The notes beneath the pieces were generated by a model that had not been told where the DNA came from, made no database searches, and saw nothing but the letters and a program-made list of their open reading frames with translations. Below are positions 18,299 to 27,392 of a stretch of 46,786 nucleotides of DNA, one piece after another. Numbering within the stretch: position 1 is the first letter of the stretch; every line of letters begins with the position of its first letter. The position numbers and the translations under genes are program-made. This stretch comes from Herbaspirillum sp. YR522 (GTDB lineage Bacteria; Pseudomonadota; Gammaproteobacteria; Burkholderiales; Burkholderiaceae_D), in the NCBI RefSeq assembly GCF_000282575.1, contig NZ_AKJA01000040.1:1-46786 (forward strand), written 5' to 3'.

Positions 18299-19183
18299 TT
18301 AAAACTCGTTAAGAACGGATCCGACCACTGCCACGCCGGACTGCGACAACTGTTCGCTCAGGCCGCGCACTGCCGACACATGGCTCAGGTGCTTGCGCGC
18401 CACGATCACTGCGGCACCGGCCCGTACCGCGACGGTCTGGACGTCGGCATATTCGGTGCTGGCCGCGGTATCGATGAGGATCACGTCGAAGTCGGGCGCC
18501 AGTTCGGCGAGCAGCTGCGTGAACGCCGGGCGTCCCAGCAGCTCCTGCGGGTTGGGCGCCTTGGGGCCGGCCGGCAGCACCGACAGGCCGAGCAAGGCCG
18601 GGATGCGAATGACCGGATCTTCGCCGCGACCGGTCAGCATCGACGACAGGCCGCTGGAATTCTTCAGGCCGAACAGTTCATGCTGGCGCGGATGACGCAT
18701 GTCGGCATCGATGAGCAGCGTGCGCTCGCCGAGTTGCGAGAACACCACCGCCAGGTTGGCGGCCAGGAAGCTGCGACCTTCGCCGCGGCCAGGGCTGGTC
18801 ACGGCCAGCACCTTGCGTTCGGCCTCGGTGTCGAACCAGCGCAGCATCAACTGGCTGCGCAGTGCGCGCAGTGCCTCGACCTGGGCATCGAAGGGATTGT
18901 AGGCGGCGATCAATTCGGCGCTGACGGCGCTCTGGCCCTTGCGCAGGTAGGGATAGTCGAACTGGCTCGACAGCGCCTGGTCGATGTCTTCCTGGGTCAA
19001 CAGCCGCAACTCGATGGCGGCGTCGCCGAAGCGCATGCCCTTCTCTTTTTGCAGCCGCAGGATACGTTCGGCATTGTCGGGCGTGAGCACGCCGCTGTCG
19101 ATCAGGATGGCGCCGATCGAACGGCCCGGCAATTTGCCACTGGCAGCGCCAATGGACTCGGAATGAAATTGTGCGGTTGTCAT
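18299..19183 (-). CDS. epsG: EPS chain-length kinase-like ATPase EpsG
   Basis: A 294-residue cytoplasmic BY-kinase-like protein that would work with EpsF to control polymerisation. The ATPase domain holds VTSPGRGEGRSFLAANLAVV (Walker A form with Arg in GEGRS) and TLLIDADMRHPRQ (Walker A'), then VILIDTAA (Walker B). No C-terminal tyrosine cluster is present; the protein ends VVGSVLNEF. Residues 22-45 and 51-74 form two 24-residue repeats with a 5-residue spacer that fit the MshEN cyclic-di-GMP-binding pattern: Gly at position 3 and Gln at position 24 of each repeat, Gly31, and Arg51. Binding is a prediction. It lies 48 bases after epsF. Confidence 0.9.
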   Translation of the reverse strand: MTTAQFHSESIGAASGKLPGRSIGAILIDSGVLTPDNAERILRLQKEKGMRFGDAAIELRLLTQEDIDQALSSQFDYPYLRKGQSAVSAELIAAYNPFDAQVEALRALRSQLMLRWFDTEAERKVLAVTSPGRGEGRSFLAANLAVVFSQLGERTLLIDADMRHPRQHELFGLKNSSGLSSMLTGRGEDPVIRIPALLGLSVLPAGPKAPNPQELLGRPAFTQLLAELAPDFDVILIDTAASTEYADVQTVAVRAGAAVIVARKHLSHVSAVRGLSEQLSQSGVAVVGSVLNEF

Positions 19184-19231
19184 ATTGTTCTGGTTCCGGT
19201 GAGGTGGCTCAATGGCAGAAGGCTCGACGCT

Positions 19232-20641
19232 TTACGCGCCCACTGCCGCCGTTTTACGACGCTGCCAGAAACGGCGCTTGCCCAGCGTCGACTTTTGCGC
19301 CCTTTCGATCACACCCAGCACGGGGCCGCCAGCCAGGCCCTGCATGTCGGCCACCGAACGCACGCGGCGGTTCAGCAACTCCAGCACCAGTGCGGCAAGC
19401 ACACCCAGGAACGTACCAACAAACAATGACAGGATGATGTTGAGCGGGATCTTCGGTGCCCATGCCTGCTGAGGCGGATAGGCCACCGACAGCACGCCGA
19501 TATCGGACTGCACCGCCGACACGTCCAGGTTCACCTGGGTGGCGCGCTGCGAGATGGTCTTGTAGGCATCCTGGGCGCTGTCGAGTTCGCGTTGTAGTAC
19601 AGACAATTCGTCGCGCTTGCGGTTCAGGTCCAGTACCTTGGCTTTCTGGGCGGCCACCGCGGCACGCAGTTCGGCCTCGCGCTTGACGAACACCGATGCA
19701 TTGTTGCCCACGGCATTGGAGGCAATACCGATCTGGCGATTCAGTTCGGCACGCAGGTTGTCGGCATCGGCCTTGGCCGACAGGTAGTCGGGGTGCTTGG
19801 TGCCCAGGCGTTGCGACAACTGCGCCAGCTTGGACTCGGACACGCCCAGGTTGGCCTTGAGGGTCTGGATCAGCGTGTTGTTGGCCACGTCGGGCGACTC
19901 GCCGGCGCCAGGACCGCTGGCCGCGGCACGACGCGACGTCGCTTCCATGGCCTGCGCCTGCGCCATTACCAGCTGGGTCGACAGGTCGCCCAGGCGGGTG
20001 TTCTCGACGTCGTAGTGGTTGTCGGTGTTGACGATGCCATTGTCTTCCTGGTACTTCGACATCTTGCGCTGGGCTTCGTCATAGGCTTCGCGGCGACGCT
20101 TGATTTCATCGGCGAAGTAGCTCGATGCCTGCTGCGAAGGCGCCACCTTCAGGTCGATGCTGACCTGTTGGTAAGCGTTGGCAAACGCGTTGGCCACGGC
20201 CGCAGCGAACTGCGGATCGCTGTTCTTGTAGGTGATCTCGAGCACGTTGCTGTCACGCGAAAGCACCACGTCGATCTTCTTCAACAGCAGTTGCGCCAGC
20301 CAGTCGCGGAAGTCGCCCACACCACCGGTCTGCTCTTCATAGAGGCGCCGGGCATCGGCGCTTTGCGCCAGCTTGAGGGCATCGACCGCCTTGAGGGCGA
20401 CCGCCTTGCTGTTGATGATATCGACCTGGGTCGGCATGTAGCCGGGGGTCAACTGCGCCGGCAGGGCCAGGCCGGTGAGCGCGTCGGTACCCTTGAAGTT
20501 CATCACCAGGCTGGTGCTGGCCTTGTAGGTCTTGGGCATGAGCAGGCTCAACACCACCGTCACGAAGACCACGGTGAAGAGGACCTTCAGGATAAGGCCC
20601 TTGCGTGCGCGCAGGATAAGGAATAACTGGGCAAAATTCAT
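19232..20641 (-). CDS. epsF: Chain-length determinant protein EpsF
   Basis: A 469-residue Wzz/PCP-type inner-membrane protein with one helix near the N terminus (residues about 17-36, ending before MPKTYKASTSLV) and one near the C terminus (IPLNIILSLFVGTFLGVLAALV). The periplasmic part between them is Gln/Ala/Lys-rich and predicted coiled coil. The Pro-rich stretch before the second helix (YPPQQAWAPKIPLN) is typical. Such proteins set polymer length together with a kinase and the outer-membrane exporter, here EpsG and EpsE, which flank it. ATG 20641 begins MNFAQLFLILRARKG. Confidence 0.92.
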   Translation of the reverse strand: MNFAQLFLILRARKGLILKVLFTVVFVTVVLSLLMPKTYKASTSLVMNFKGTDALTGLALPAQLTPGYMPTQVDIINSKAVALKAVDALKLAQSADARRLYEEQTGGVGDFRDWLAQLLLKKIDVVLSRDSNVLEITYKNSDPQFAAAVANAFANAYQQVSIDLKVAPSQQASSYFADEIKRRREAYDEAQRKMSKYQEDNGIVNTDNHYDVENTRLGDLSTQLVMAQAQAMEATSRRAAASGPGAGESPDVANNTLIQTLKANLGVSESKLAQLSQRLGTKHPDYLSAKADADNLRAELNRQIGIASNAVGNNASVFVKREAELRAAVAAQKAKVLDLNRKRDELSVLQRELDSAQDAYKTISQRATQVNLDVSAVQSDIGVLSVAYPPQQAWAPKIPLNIILSLFVGTFLGVLAALVLELLNRRVRSVADMQGLAGGPVLGVIERAQKSTLGKRRFWQRRKTAAVGA

Positions 20642-20701
20642 GAGCGGACTCTCGATCTTCTATTCTGGTTCGATACGGTCAAAACAGGCCTGCGGTGTTC
20701 T

Positions 20702-21487
20702 TCAGAACCAGCTTTCGCGGATATACAGGATGTCGTCCGGCTGCAGCAAGGTGTCGTCGTCGACCTTGATCTCGGTCAGCTTGCCGTTGCTGCCACGGCG
20801 CTTGATCTTCATGCCGCGTTCGGTGCCACGGGTGGTCAGGCCGCCGCCGGCGGACAACCCCTGCAGCACGGTCATGGCATGCTCCAGGCGATACATGCCG
20901 GGCCGCTGGGCCTCACCATAGATGAAGAACTTCTGTGCGCGCTCCACCACCAGCACGTCGTCCTTCTGCAGCACGACGTTCTTGGCCTGGTCGCCGCCGT
21001 TGCTCAGCTCCCACAGGTTGATCTGCTCGCGTGTGGTGACGCCGTCATCGGTGCGCACCAGCGTGACGATGTCGCCGCCGTCCGGGGTCACGCCACCGGC
21101 ATTGGCCACCATGTCGGTGACGGTGCGGGGACCATCGATGACATAACGACCGGGCTTGGTGACCTGCCCCAGCACCGCTACCTGCTGGCTGACCATATTG
21201 GTCACCAGCACGTTGACCTGCGGATCGCGCATGAAGCCCTTGTCGCGCAACTGGTTGGCGATCTTCTGTTCGGCGCCGGTGGACGACAGGCCGACCACGC
21301 GAACTTCACCGATCAGCGGCACGGTGATGGTGCCGCTTTCGGTGACCCGGGTTTCGGTCGGCTGGTTGACGTCGCCATAGATGGTCACGCGCACCACGTC
21401 GCCAGGTCCTAACGGTACATCTGCGGCATGTGCTCCTCCCTGGAGGAACATCATGATCAGAGCCAAGCAAGCCATCATTTTTTTCAT
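20702..21487 (-). CDS. epsE: Polysaccharide export protein EpsE (OPX family)
   Basis: A 261-residue exported protein with signal peptide (MKKMMACLALIMMFLQGG, cleavage after AHA) followed by the Poly_export domain (GPGDVVRVTIYG) and SLBB-type repeats (VAVLGQVTKPGRYVIDGP and FFIYGEAQRPGMYRLE). It would form the outer-membrane or periplasmic exit path for the polymer. GAGG 8 bases upstream supports ATG 21487; the GTG at 21496 lies inside the ribosome-site spacing. No lipobox Cys is visible, so it is an OPX protein without the usual lipid anchor, as in EpsE-type members. Confidence 0.92.
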   Translation of the reverse strand: MKKMMACLALIMMFLQGGAHAADVPLGPGDVVRVTIYGDVNQPTETRVTESGTITVPLIGEVRVVGLSSTGAEQKIANQLRDKGFMRDPQVNVLVTNMVSQQVAVLGQVTKPGRYVIDGPRTVTDMVANAGGVTPDGGDIVTLVRTDDGVTTREQINLWELSNGGDQAKNVVLQKDDVLVVERAQKFFIYGEAQRPGMYRLEHAMTVLQGLSAGGGLTTRGTERGMKIKRRGSNGKLTEIKVDDDTLLQPDDILYIRESWF

Positions 21488-21563
21488 CTTTGCCACCTCG
21501 ATTGCACTGCGTTTTTAATATTGATTGGATATCGGGACTGGGGGATTGCCTGCTGCCAACCGG

Positions 21564-22481
21564 CTATTTCAGGCCGGCCACGCCACGCTGGATATGGCCG
21601 TCATCGGCTTTGTTGCCTGCCGCCGCGTTCGTCGGTGCAGCGCCTGCCGGCGCCGCCTTCAGGATCGCCTCGCCGCGCGGCAGGTATTCGATCTTGGCGG
21701 CCGTGCGCAGCGGCGTGATCTGCGCGTTGACCCGTTCGGTGTACTTCTGCGATGCCAACAACTGGCGAATCTGCGGCGCGGCCGCGTTCACGCTCAGCGG
21801 GATCGACTTGGAATCGGCCAGCGATACCAACAGGGTCTGCGACGCTTCCTTGACGACGAACAGCGTACCGATTTCCATGGTGCGCAAGCTGGTAGCCATC
21901 ACCTGCGGCAATTCGGAACTGAAACGGTTGACCGTCTCGCGCCGGAAAGGTACGCGTTGGGTATTGAGGAAGTTGGCCACTTCGTCGATTCCCTTCTTGC
22001 CGGTCATGAACTTCTCGATCTCGGGCGTCATGGCTGCGGGCTCGATGATCAACTCGTTGAATTCGTACTGTCGACGCTGGGCGAAACTGTCGGGCGAGTC
22101 CTTGTAGAACTGGGCCACTTCCTGGTCGGTGGGTGGCGTCACGGTCCCGGCACGACTGGCCACGTAGGCTTGCGCCAGCACCGTGTCGCGCGCCTTTTGC
22201 AGTTCGGCCAGCACCGCAGGGTCTTCGTCGAGCTTGGCTTTCTTGGCCGCGTCCACCAGCAACTGGCGATTGATCAACGCTTCCAGCAGGGTCGGCATCG
22301 GCAGGTTGGGCGAGGTCTTCACTTCGGCATTGAGCTGGTGAATGGTGATCTCCGAGCCATTGATCCGCGCCAGCGACTGGCTTGAATCCTTGGCCTTCTC
22401 GCCACAACCGGCCAGCGCCAGCAACACACCTGCTACGACTACACCACGAGACAATTTGGGCTTTTGCATTTCAATTCGCAT
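21564..22481 (-). CDS. epsD: EpsD-type peptidyl-prolyl isomerase-like lipoprotein
   Basis: A 305-residue lipoprotein: VLLALAGCGEK is a lipobox with Cys26. The body resembles SurA/PpiD-like chaperones (INGSEITIHQLNAEV, LLEALINRQLLVDAAKK, YEFNELIIEP), with a C-terminal Ala/Pro/Asn-rich tail. EpsD proteins are conserved in exosortase-linked EPS loci and are thought to help fold periplasmic or outer-membrane parts of the secretion machine; direct isomerase activity is not shown here. Two starts are possible, ATG 22481 and ATG 22469; neither has a strong ribosome site. Confidence 0.88.
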   Translation of the reverse strand: MRIEMQKPKLSRGVVVAGVLLALAGCGEKAKDSSQSLARINGSEITIHQLNAEVKTSPNLPMPTLLEALINRQLLVDAAKKAKLDEDPAVLAELQKARDTVLAQAYVASRAGTVTPPTDQEVAQFYKDSPDSFAQRRQYEFNELIIEPAAMTPEIEKFMTGKKGIDEVANFLNTQRVPFRRETVNRFSSELPQVMATSLRTMEIGTLFVVKEASQTLLVSLADSKSIPLSVNAAAPQIRQLLASQKYTERVNAQITPLRTAAKIEYLPRGEAILKAAPAGAAPTNAAAGNKADDGHIQRGVAGLK

Positions 22482-22602
22482 CTTCTTGTTTTCTTGGTTC
22501 GATTCAACGGATCATCGGCGCGCCGGATACCGGCGAGCGGACACGATGGCGCCACAACAACTATCTCATTGGCCACTGGGGCCATGTCATGCTGTCAGTT
22601 AC

Positions 22603-24015
22603 CTAGTACGCGTTATCGCGTTTCAACACGATGCGCACCGTCTGGAAGATGATCCAGAGGTCGAACATCAGCGACCAACGACGCAGGTATTCCAGGTCGA
22701 ACTCGATGCGCGCCTTCATCTTGTCGAGCGTCTCGGTCTCGCCGCGCAAGCCGTTGACCTGGGCCCAGCCGGTAATGCCGGGCTTGACCTTGTGACGCAA
22801 CATGTATCCCTTGATCTGCTTGCGATAGAGCTCGTTGTGGGCAATCGCATGCGGACGCGGGCCGACGATGCTCATGCGCCCCTGGAGTACGTTGAAGAAC
22901 TGCGGCAACTCGTCGAGCGAACTCTTGCGCAGGAAGCCACCGATCTTGGTCAGTCGCATGTCACCCTTGGTCGCCTGGGTAACGGCGCCGCCGTCCTCCA
23001 TGACCGTCATCGAACGGAATTTGTAGACCACGATTTCTTCGCCATCCAGGCCGTAGCGGCGCTGCTTGAAGATCACCGGTCCCGGCGAAGTGGCCTTGAC
23101 GCAGATGGCGATGACCAGCATCACCGGCAGCAGCAACAACTGGATCACCGACGCCAGCACGATGTCACTGACCCGTTTGACGAAGTTGTTCATGCCGTGG
23201 AACGGGGTCTCGCAGATTGCCATCACCGCCATGCCGCCGACATAGTCGAAGCGCGCCTGGATCAGGTTGAAGATATAGATGTCGGGGATGAAGTAGATCG
23301 AGGCAGTGGTGTCCTGCAATTCGTCGATCACTTGCAGCACCCGCGGCTGGGCCGAGATCGGCATGCTGATATAGACGCTGTTGATGCCGTGCTCGCGCAC
23401 ATACGCACCCACTTCCAGCATGCCACCCAGCAACGGCGTATAGGTACCGGCCGGCTGCCGACCGATGGCGCGGTCGTCGAAGAAACCGACCAGGTCGACC
23501 ATCAGCGTGGGATAGTCGTTGAGGCGCTCGGCCAGCTTCAGGGCGGTGGGATTGACACCGATGATGATCGCCTTCTGGACATCGCCCTTGGTGCGCAAAT
23601 CCTTCATGACCCGCTGCTGGATGTGCTGTGTCACCAGCAGGCCGAACGGCGCGCCGATGATCCAGGGCATGATCACGCGCAGCGAAAACTGGCTGTAGAA
23701 CTCGCATACGTAACCCAGTACCACCAGCACGGCGACGATCAGGAACCAGTCGATGAAGATCGGGCTGACCAGCTTGATTGCCTTGGCGTTCTTGCGCAGG
23801 CGGCGCTCGTGCAGCTCGCCGAACACATAGGAGCTGACGAAGAAGGTCATGATCGACAGCACCCAGTAGTCGCCCGTGAACGGCAGGCGCTCGACCTTGG
23901 TGATGAGCCACAGGTAGCAGACGATCAGGCCCGGTTCCAGCACGCGCTTGAACAACATCGCCAGCGAATGCGGCTTGATGTTGGACAGCGGCATATGATC
24001 ATGCATTTCTTTCAT
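22603..24015 (-). CDS. Undecaprenyl-phosphate glucose phosphotransferase (WcaJ family)
   Basis: A 470-residue polyprenyl-phosphate hexose-1-phosphate transferase that starts repeat-unit synthesis on the lipid carrier. About four N-terminal helices are followed by a Rossmann-like region (AIIIGVNPTALKLAERLND), a fifth helix (IQLLLLPVMLVIAICVK) and the C-terminal catalytic domain with RRYGLDGEEIVVYKFRSM, SSLDELPQFFNVLQGRMSIV and the GPRP motif. ATG 24015 is chosen because GAGG lies 6 bases upstream, overlapping the stop of epsL; the earlier TTG at 24027 has no such site. It corresponds to epsB of methanolan-type loci. Glucose as first sugar is a family expectation, not proven. Confidence 0.92.
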   Translation of the reverse strand: MKEMHDHMPLSNIKPHSLAMLFKRVLEPGLIVCYLWLITKVERLPFTGDYWVLSIMTFFVSSYVFGELHERRLRKNAKAIKLVSPIFIDWFLIVAVLVVLGYVCEFYSQFSLRVIMPWIIGAPFGLLVTQHIQQRVMKDLRTKGDVQKAIIIGVNPTALKLAERLNDYPTLMVDLVGFFDDRAIGRQPAGTYTPLLGGMLEVGAYVREHGINSVYISMPISAQPRVLQVIDELQDTTASIYFIPDIYIFNLIQARFDYVGGMAVMAICETPFHGMNNFVKRVSDIVLASVIQLLLLPVMLVIAICVKATSPGPVIFKQRRYGLDGEEIVVYKFRSMTVMEDGGAVTQATKGDMRLTKIGGFLRKSSLDELPQFFNVLQGRMSIVGPRPHAIAHNELYRKQIKGYMLRHKVKPGITGWAQVNGLRGETETLDKMKARIEFDLEYLRRWSLMFDLWIIFQTVRIVLKRDNAY

Positions 24016-24023
24016 TGCGGGCC

Positions 24024-25277
24024 TCAAAACTCGTAGCGGGTTGTCAATGACACACCGTTGGACACGTATGCAAAACTGTCGATGTTGGACTGCAGGTTTT
24101 CACGGTAGATCGCTGCCACCAGCGACAGCGAGCTGGTCGGCATATAGGTCACGCTGAAACTGGCTCTTTCATACTTGTCGCGACGCCCCGATGGGGTCAG
24201 TCCCTGGATCAGGACCGCACCATTGAAGTTACGCTTTTCGTAGTCGACCAGACCGTCGAAACGCAACTTGTCACTCGACGCCAGCGTGGCCGCAAGACTG
24301 ACTCCGTTGGTGAGCGCATAGTTCGCATCGACATCATTGAGACCACCGATCTCGCGCCAAAGATTCATCGAGAACGACGTTTTTCCAGTTGCCAGCCAAT
24401 CGGCAATGAGGCGCGCATTGAATCCGGAATAGTTAGTACTGCCACCGCTCTGCCGCTTGCGATCGACCATGCCACCGAGGAACTGCAAGCGCGTCTTGCC
24501 GCTGTACAACCACAACACCTTGGCCTTGAGTTCGTCCTGCGTGAAAGAGTTATTGACCAGCACCCCATTGATCGACGTCGAGTATGGATAGTTGCCTACC
24601 GTATGCCGCGCTTGCAGACCTACGGTGCTGCCACTGCGCGGCGTATAGTCGAGACCGAGTTCAGAAATGTTCTGGGTAAACATGTTGACCTGCTGCGACG
24701 GGATGCTGTAGCCCAGCGACAACTGCGTAAACAGCGCCCGCAAGGTCCAGTCCGGATGCATCTTCAGGCCCACCGAAGCAAACTTGCTGCGCGTGGTGCG
24801 GATGTTGCGCTCGAACACGCGGAAATTCTGGAACGGCGTCAGCGCCTGAGAATATACATAGCCGAGTCCACCGGACAGAAATCGGCCGGCGACCCAACTC
24901 CAGTTGGCCTTCAAGTCCTTGCCGTCGTTATCGAACGCCGAAAAGTTATCGAACTTGGTGCGGTTGGCGCTGGCATCGATGGTGAAGCGCTGGCGCCCCA
25001 GCAATTTATTGATACGCAATCCACCAACCGTGGTGCTATAGGAATCGGCCATCCTGTCCGACCCCATCACCGACTGCGCCTGGGCCGCATCACGCAGCCG
25101 CAACACGTTGTCGTCGTAGGTAATCGAGTACTGGGCGTATGGCGTAACTACATCGTCGTTGGCAGGTACAGTCGCATAGGTGTAATTCTGCTGCGCGCAA
25201 GCCAGTGAGCCTGTAAGCAATGCGACGATCCCTGATGCGACCCGGATAGAAAAACTGGAGTTTACCTGCAACGTCAT
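24024..25277 (-). CDS. epsL: EpsL outer-membrane beta-barrel protein
   Basis: A 417-residue exported protein with a signal peptide (VASGIVALLTGSLACA, cleavage near CAQ) and a long series of amphipathic strands ending in TTRYEF with the terminal Phe of outer-membrane barrels. The arrangement matches the EpsL family of exosortase/PEP-CTERM-associated EPS loci. A polymer conduit or a surface-assembly role is plausible but unproven. ATG 25277 is chosen because the signal peptide then starts correctly; the frame to 25376 adds a basic, unlikely extension. It is the first gene of the minus-strand eps operon. Confidence 0.85.
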   Translation of the reverse strand: MTLQVNSSFSIRVASGIVALLTGSLACAQQNYTYATVPANDDVVTPYAQYSITYDDNVLRLRDAAQAQSVMGSDRMADSYSTTVGGLRINKLLGRQRFTIDASANRTKFDNFSAFDNDGKDLKANWSWVAGRFLSGGLGYVYSQALTPFQNFRVFERNIRTTRSKFASVGLKMHPDWTLRALFTQLSLGYSIPSQQVNMFTQNISELGLDYTPRSGSTVGLQARHTVGNYPYSTSINGVLVNNSFTQDELKAKVLWLYSGKTRLQFLGGMVDRKRQSGGSTNYSGFNARLIADWLATGKTSFSMNLWREIGGLNDVDANYALTNGVSLAATLASSDKLRFDGLVDYEKRNFNGAVLIQGLTPSGRRDKYERASFSVTYMPTSSLSLVAAIYRENLQSNIDSFAYVSNGVSLTTRYEF

Positions 25278-25514
25278 TCGTTCTACCCGATGCCCTTTCT
25301 TTTTATAAATTTGCAACAAAGGATGCTCTTTTCCAGCTGGATTGCTGCGCCGCAACAGAAAAAAAGTCAGGCTCAATCATGCATCATTTTTTGTGATAAG
25401 GCAAAAAAATCTAACTTTTTTTATTGCTAACTGGCAAGGCATGTGATAGTCGTTTTATTCAGTAAAAACATCAATCAGATAACCTCGTCACAGCGTGTAG
25501 GACAACAGGAAATT
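25278..25514. promoter_or_regulatory. Divergent AT-rich control region epsL / PAP2
   Basis: This 237-base spacer is much richer in A+T than its neighbours and must hold the promoters for both the eps operon (minus) and the PAP2 gene (plus). For the minus strand, TTGCCA (25433-25438) and TTAGAT are 17 bases apart, a weak sigma70-like match, and a TATAAA-like run lies near 25312. I found no convincing sigma54 site (GG-N10-GC with flanking matches). Confidence 0.4.
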
Positions 25515-26123
25515 ATGTGGAATATCGTTACTTTTCTAGGCGACAGCAGCATTACGGTACCTGCTGCACTTCTGATCGCTTTATGGCTTTGCAGCAATCG
25601 CTGCTGGTCCCTGGCATTGCGCTGGGTAATTTGTTTCGGTACGGCGATACTATTCGTCTCGTTAAGCAAGATTATCTTCATGGGCTGGCAAATAGCGCCC
25701 GCTTTACTTAATTTTACAGGTGTAAGCGGCCACGCCGCTTCGGCCACCAGCGTCTACCTGTCGCTGTCATTGCTGGTCTCGCATGGTGCACCGCGTCGAC
25801 GCCGGTTGCTGGTGGTCGGTGCCACGTCATGCCTGGTGTTGCTGATTGCGGCCTCGCGCCTGGTGGTCAAGGTCCACTCGCCCTCCGAATTGGTCTTTGG
25901 GGTCGCGCTCGGCATCGTCACCACCCTGCTCTTCGCACGCGGACTGGCCACCGCCGGCAAGCTCCCCCGTCCTTTGGCCGGCCGTCCCTGGATGGCATTG
26001 CTGCTGGCCCTGGTCATGCTTGCCGCCAATGGCAAGCCGGCGCCGACACAGGACCTGCTGATGCGGATCGCAATGAGCCTCTCGGGGCGATCCTCGGTCT
26101 ACGGCCGACTGCAACCTTTATAA
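25515..26123 (+). CDS. PAP2-family membrane phosphatase
   Basis: A 202-residue membrane protein with about five helices. The PAP2 signature is present in part: Lys52, SGH at 71-73 (GVSGHAASATSVY) and SR at 114-115 followed by His121; the last acidic position is Glu125 instead of the usual Asp, and the Arg-Pro pair of the first motif is not visible. Next to an EPS operon, dephosphorylation of undecaprenyl diphosphate to recycle the lipid carrier is the likely role. ATG 25515 has AGGA 6 bases upstream; the frame opening at 25443 is polar and has no ribosome site. It is the only plus-strand gene of the locus. Confidence 0.8.
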   Translation: MWNIVTFLGDSSITVPAALLIALWLCSNRCWSLALRWVICFGTAILFVSLSKIIFMGWQIAPALLNFTGVSGHAASATSVYLSLSLLVSHGAPRRRRLLVVGATSCLVLLIAASRLVVKVHSPSELVFGVALGIVTTLLFARGLATAGKLPRPLAGRPWMALLLALVMLAANGKPAPTQDLLMRIAMSLSGRSSVYGRLQPL

Positions 26124-26126
26124 ATC

Positions 26127-26156
26127 AAAGGCGCCCGATTTTCATCGCGCGCCTTT
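26127..26156. terminator. Hairpin between convergent PAP2 and PEP-CTERM genes
   Basis: AAAGGCGC (26127-26134) pairs with GCGCCTTT (26149-26156) across a 14-base loop, placed between two convergent stops. The A/T ends let it act in either direction, although the U-run is only three bases. Confidence 0.55.
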
Positions 26157-26180
26157 CAATCCTTCGATGTCCATCCGGTA

Positions 26181-27239
26181 TCAACCGAGATCCTGGCCCT
26201 TCTTGCGCCGACGGATTGCCGTGAAACCCAGCAGCGCCAGTCCGCCCAGCATGCTGGCATAGGCTTGTGGCTCTGGCACCGCGGAGATGTTGCCGTTGAA
26301 TGCCTGCAGGTGGATCTCGCCATTCTGCTGCAGGCTGTTGACGTAGACGCCGCCTTCGATGTTCTGGTTATTGGTCAGGGTCGCGTGGGTGGCCAGGATG
26401 GAACCACCGAACTGGGCGTTGGTGGTGATGCTGGTTGCGTTATAGAAATTCCAGATGATCGCGCTGCCCAGCGATTGCGCCTGGCCGCCCAGGAAGTTGG
26501 CCCCGATGGTGGCTGCCGTCACGCTGGAGTTGATGATGATGGTAGTGGCATGGTTGACCGAGAAGCTGAACTCACCGGCCGCAAACAACGCGGCGCTGGC
26601 GGCGTTGTCGAGATTGAACACGGCCACGCCAGCCGAATTGCCCACCGCATTGAAGGTAGCCTTGTTGCCGCTGATCGAGATGGTGCTGTTGGCGCCTGCG
26701 ACCTTGAGCTTGTCCGACACCGCTTGCAGGGTGGCACCGAAGTTGGTGGAGGTCGACGCTGCCTGGTTGGTCTGCATCAGGGCCGTCGGCGTGGTCGGCT
26801 GGCCGCCATTGAAGTTGCTGCCGCTCTTGGTGCCGACCACATAGGCTGGACCATTGAGGTTGCTGCCACTGACATTGCCCGAGATATAGGACGAGCCGGT
26901 ATTGACGGTCGAATTGGACAGGCTGCCGCCGATCACAGCGCCCAGGCCATTGACCTTGACGTTGGTGGCATTGCCCAGCACGGTCAGGCCGGCATAGTTC
27001 GAGGCAGCGGTGCTGCTGGCATGCTGCACCATGTCGCCGCCGGTGAGGTTGCCACCGACGAAGACACGACCGTCCACGTGGGAGTTGGAATTGGCATTAC
27101 CCAATGTCACCAGGTTGAACTGCTGCAGGATTTCGGTGCCGGTAAGGCCGGTGGCAGCGTGCGCCGAGCCGGAAAATGCGAACGACATCGATACGGCTGC
27201 GGCAACCAGTGCCAACAGCGACATTGGACGACCAGACAT
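26181..27239 (-). CDS. PEP-CTERM choice-of-anchor A family protein
   Basis: A 352-residue exported protein with a signal peptide (SLLALVAAAVSMSFAFSGSA, cleavage after AHA). The body starts with ILQQFNLVTLGNANSNSHVD and RVFVGGNLTGG, the choice-of-anchor A motif, and is rich in Asn, Ser, Gly and Thr. The C terminus is a complete exosortase sorting signal: VPEP at 321-324, a hydrophobic stretch (MLGGLALLGFTAI) and RRRKK. It is the likely substrate of the exosortase in this locus and may be a surface or matrix protein associated with the polymer. AGGGG lies 6 bases before ATG 27239. Confidence 0.9.
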   Translation of the reverse strand: MSGRPMSLLALVAAAVSMSFAFSGSAHAATGLTGTEILQQFNLVTLGNANSNSHVDGRVFVGGNLTGGDMVQHASSTAASNYAGLTVLGNATNVKVNGLGAVIGGSLSNSTVNTGSSYISGNVSGSNLNGPAYVVGTKSGSNFNGGQPTTPTALMQTNQAASTSTNFGATLQAVSDKLKVAGANSTISISGNKATFNAVGNSAGVAVFNLDNAASAALFAAGEFSFSVNHATTIIINSSVTAATIGANFLGGQAQSLGSAIIWNFYNATSITTNAQFGGSILATHATLTNNQNIEGGVYVNSLQQNGEIHLQAFNGNISAVPEPQAYASMLGGLALLGFTAIRRRKKGQDLG

Positions 27240-27392
27240 GTAATCCCCTAGTGGATGAGCTATGTTGATTCGGAAACTAATTTCTTTAACCAAACAAGCT
27301 TCAGATGAAGAATCGGGACGTTCGAATCAATTTGGATCAAACGTTGTAAATATTTCATCAATTGTAATCCAGCCGATCACAACTCATCAAGC

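Noticed and set aside
25278..25514. Sigma54 promoter for the eps operon
   Set aside because: TGG-containing segments here do not keep the GG-N10-GC spacing with flanking matches.
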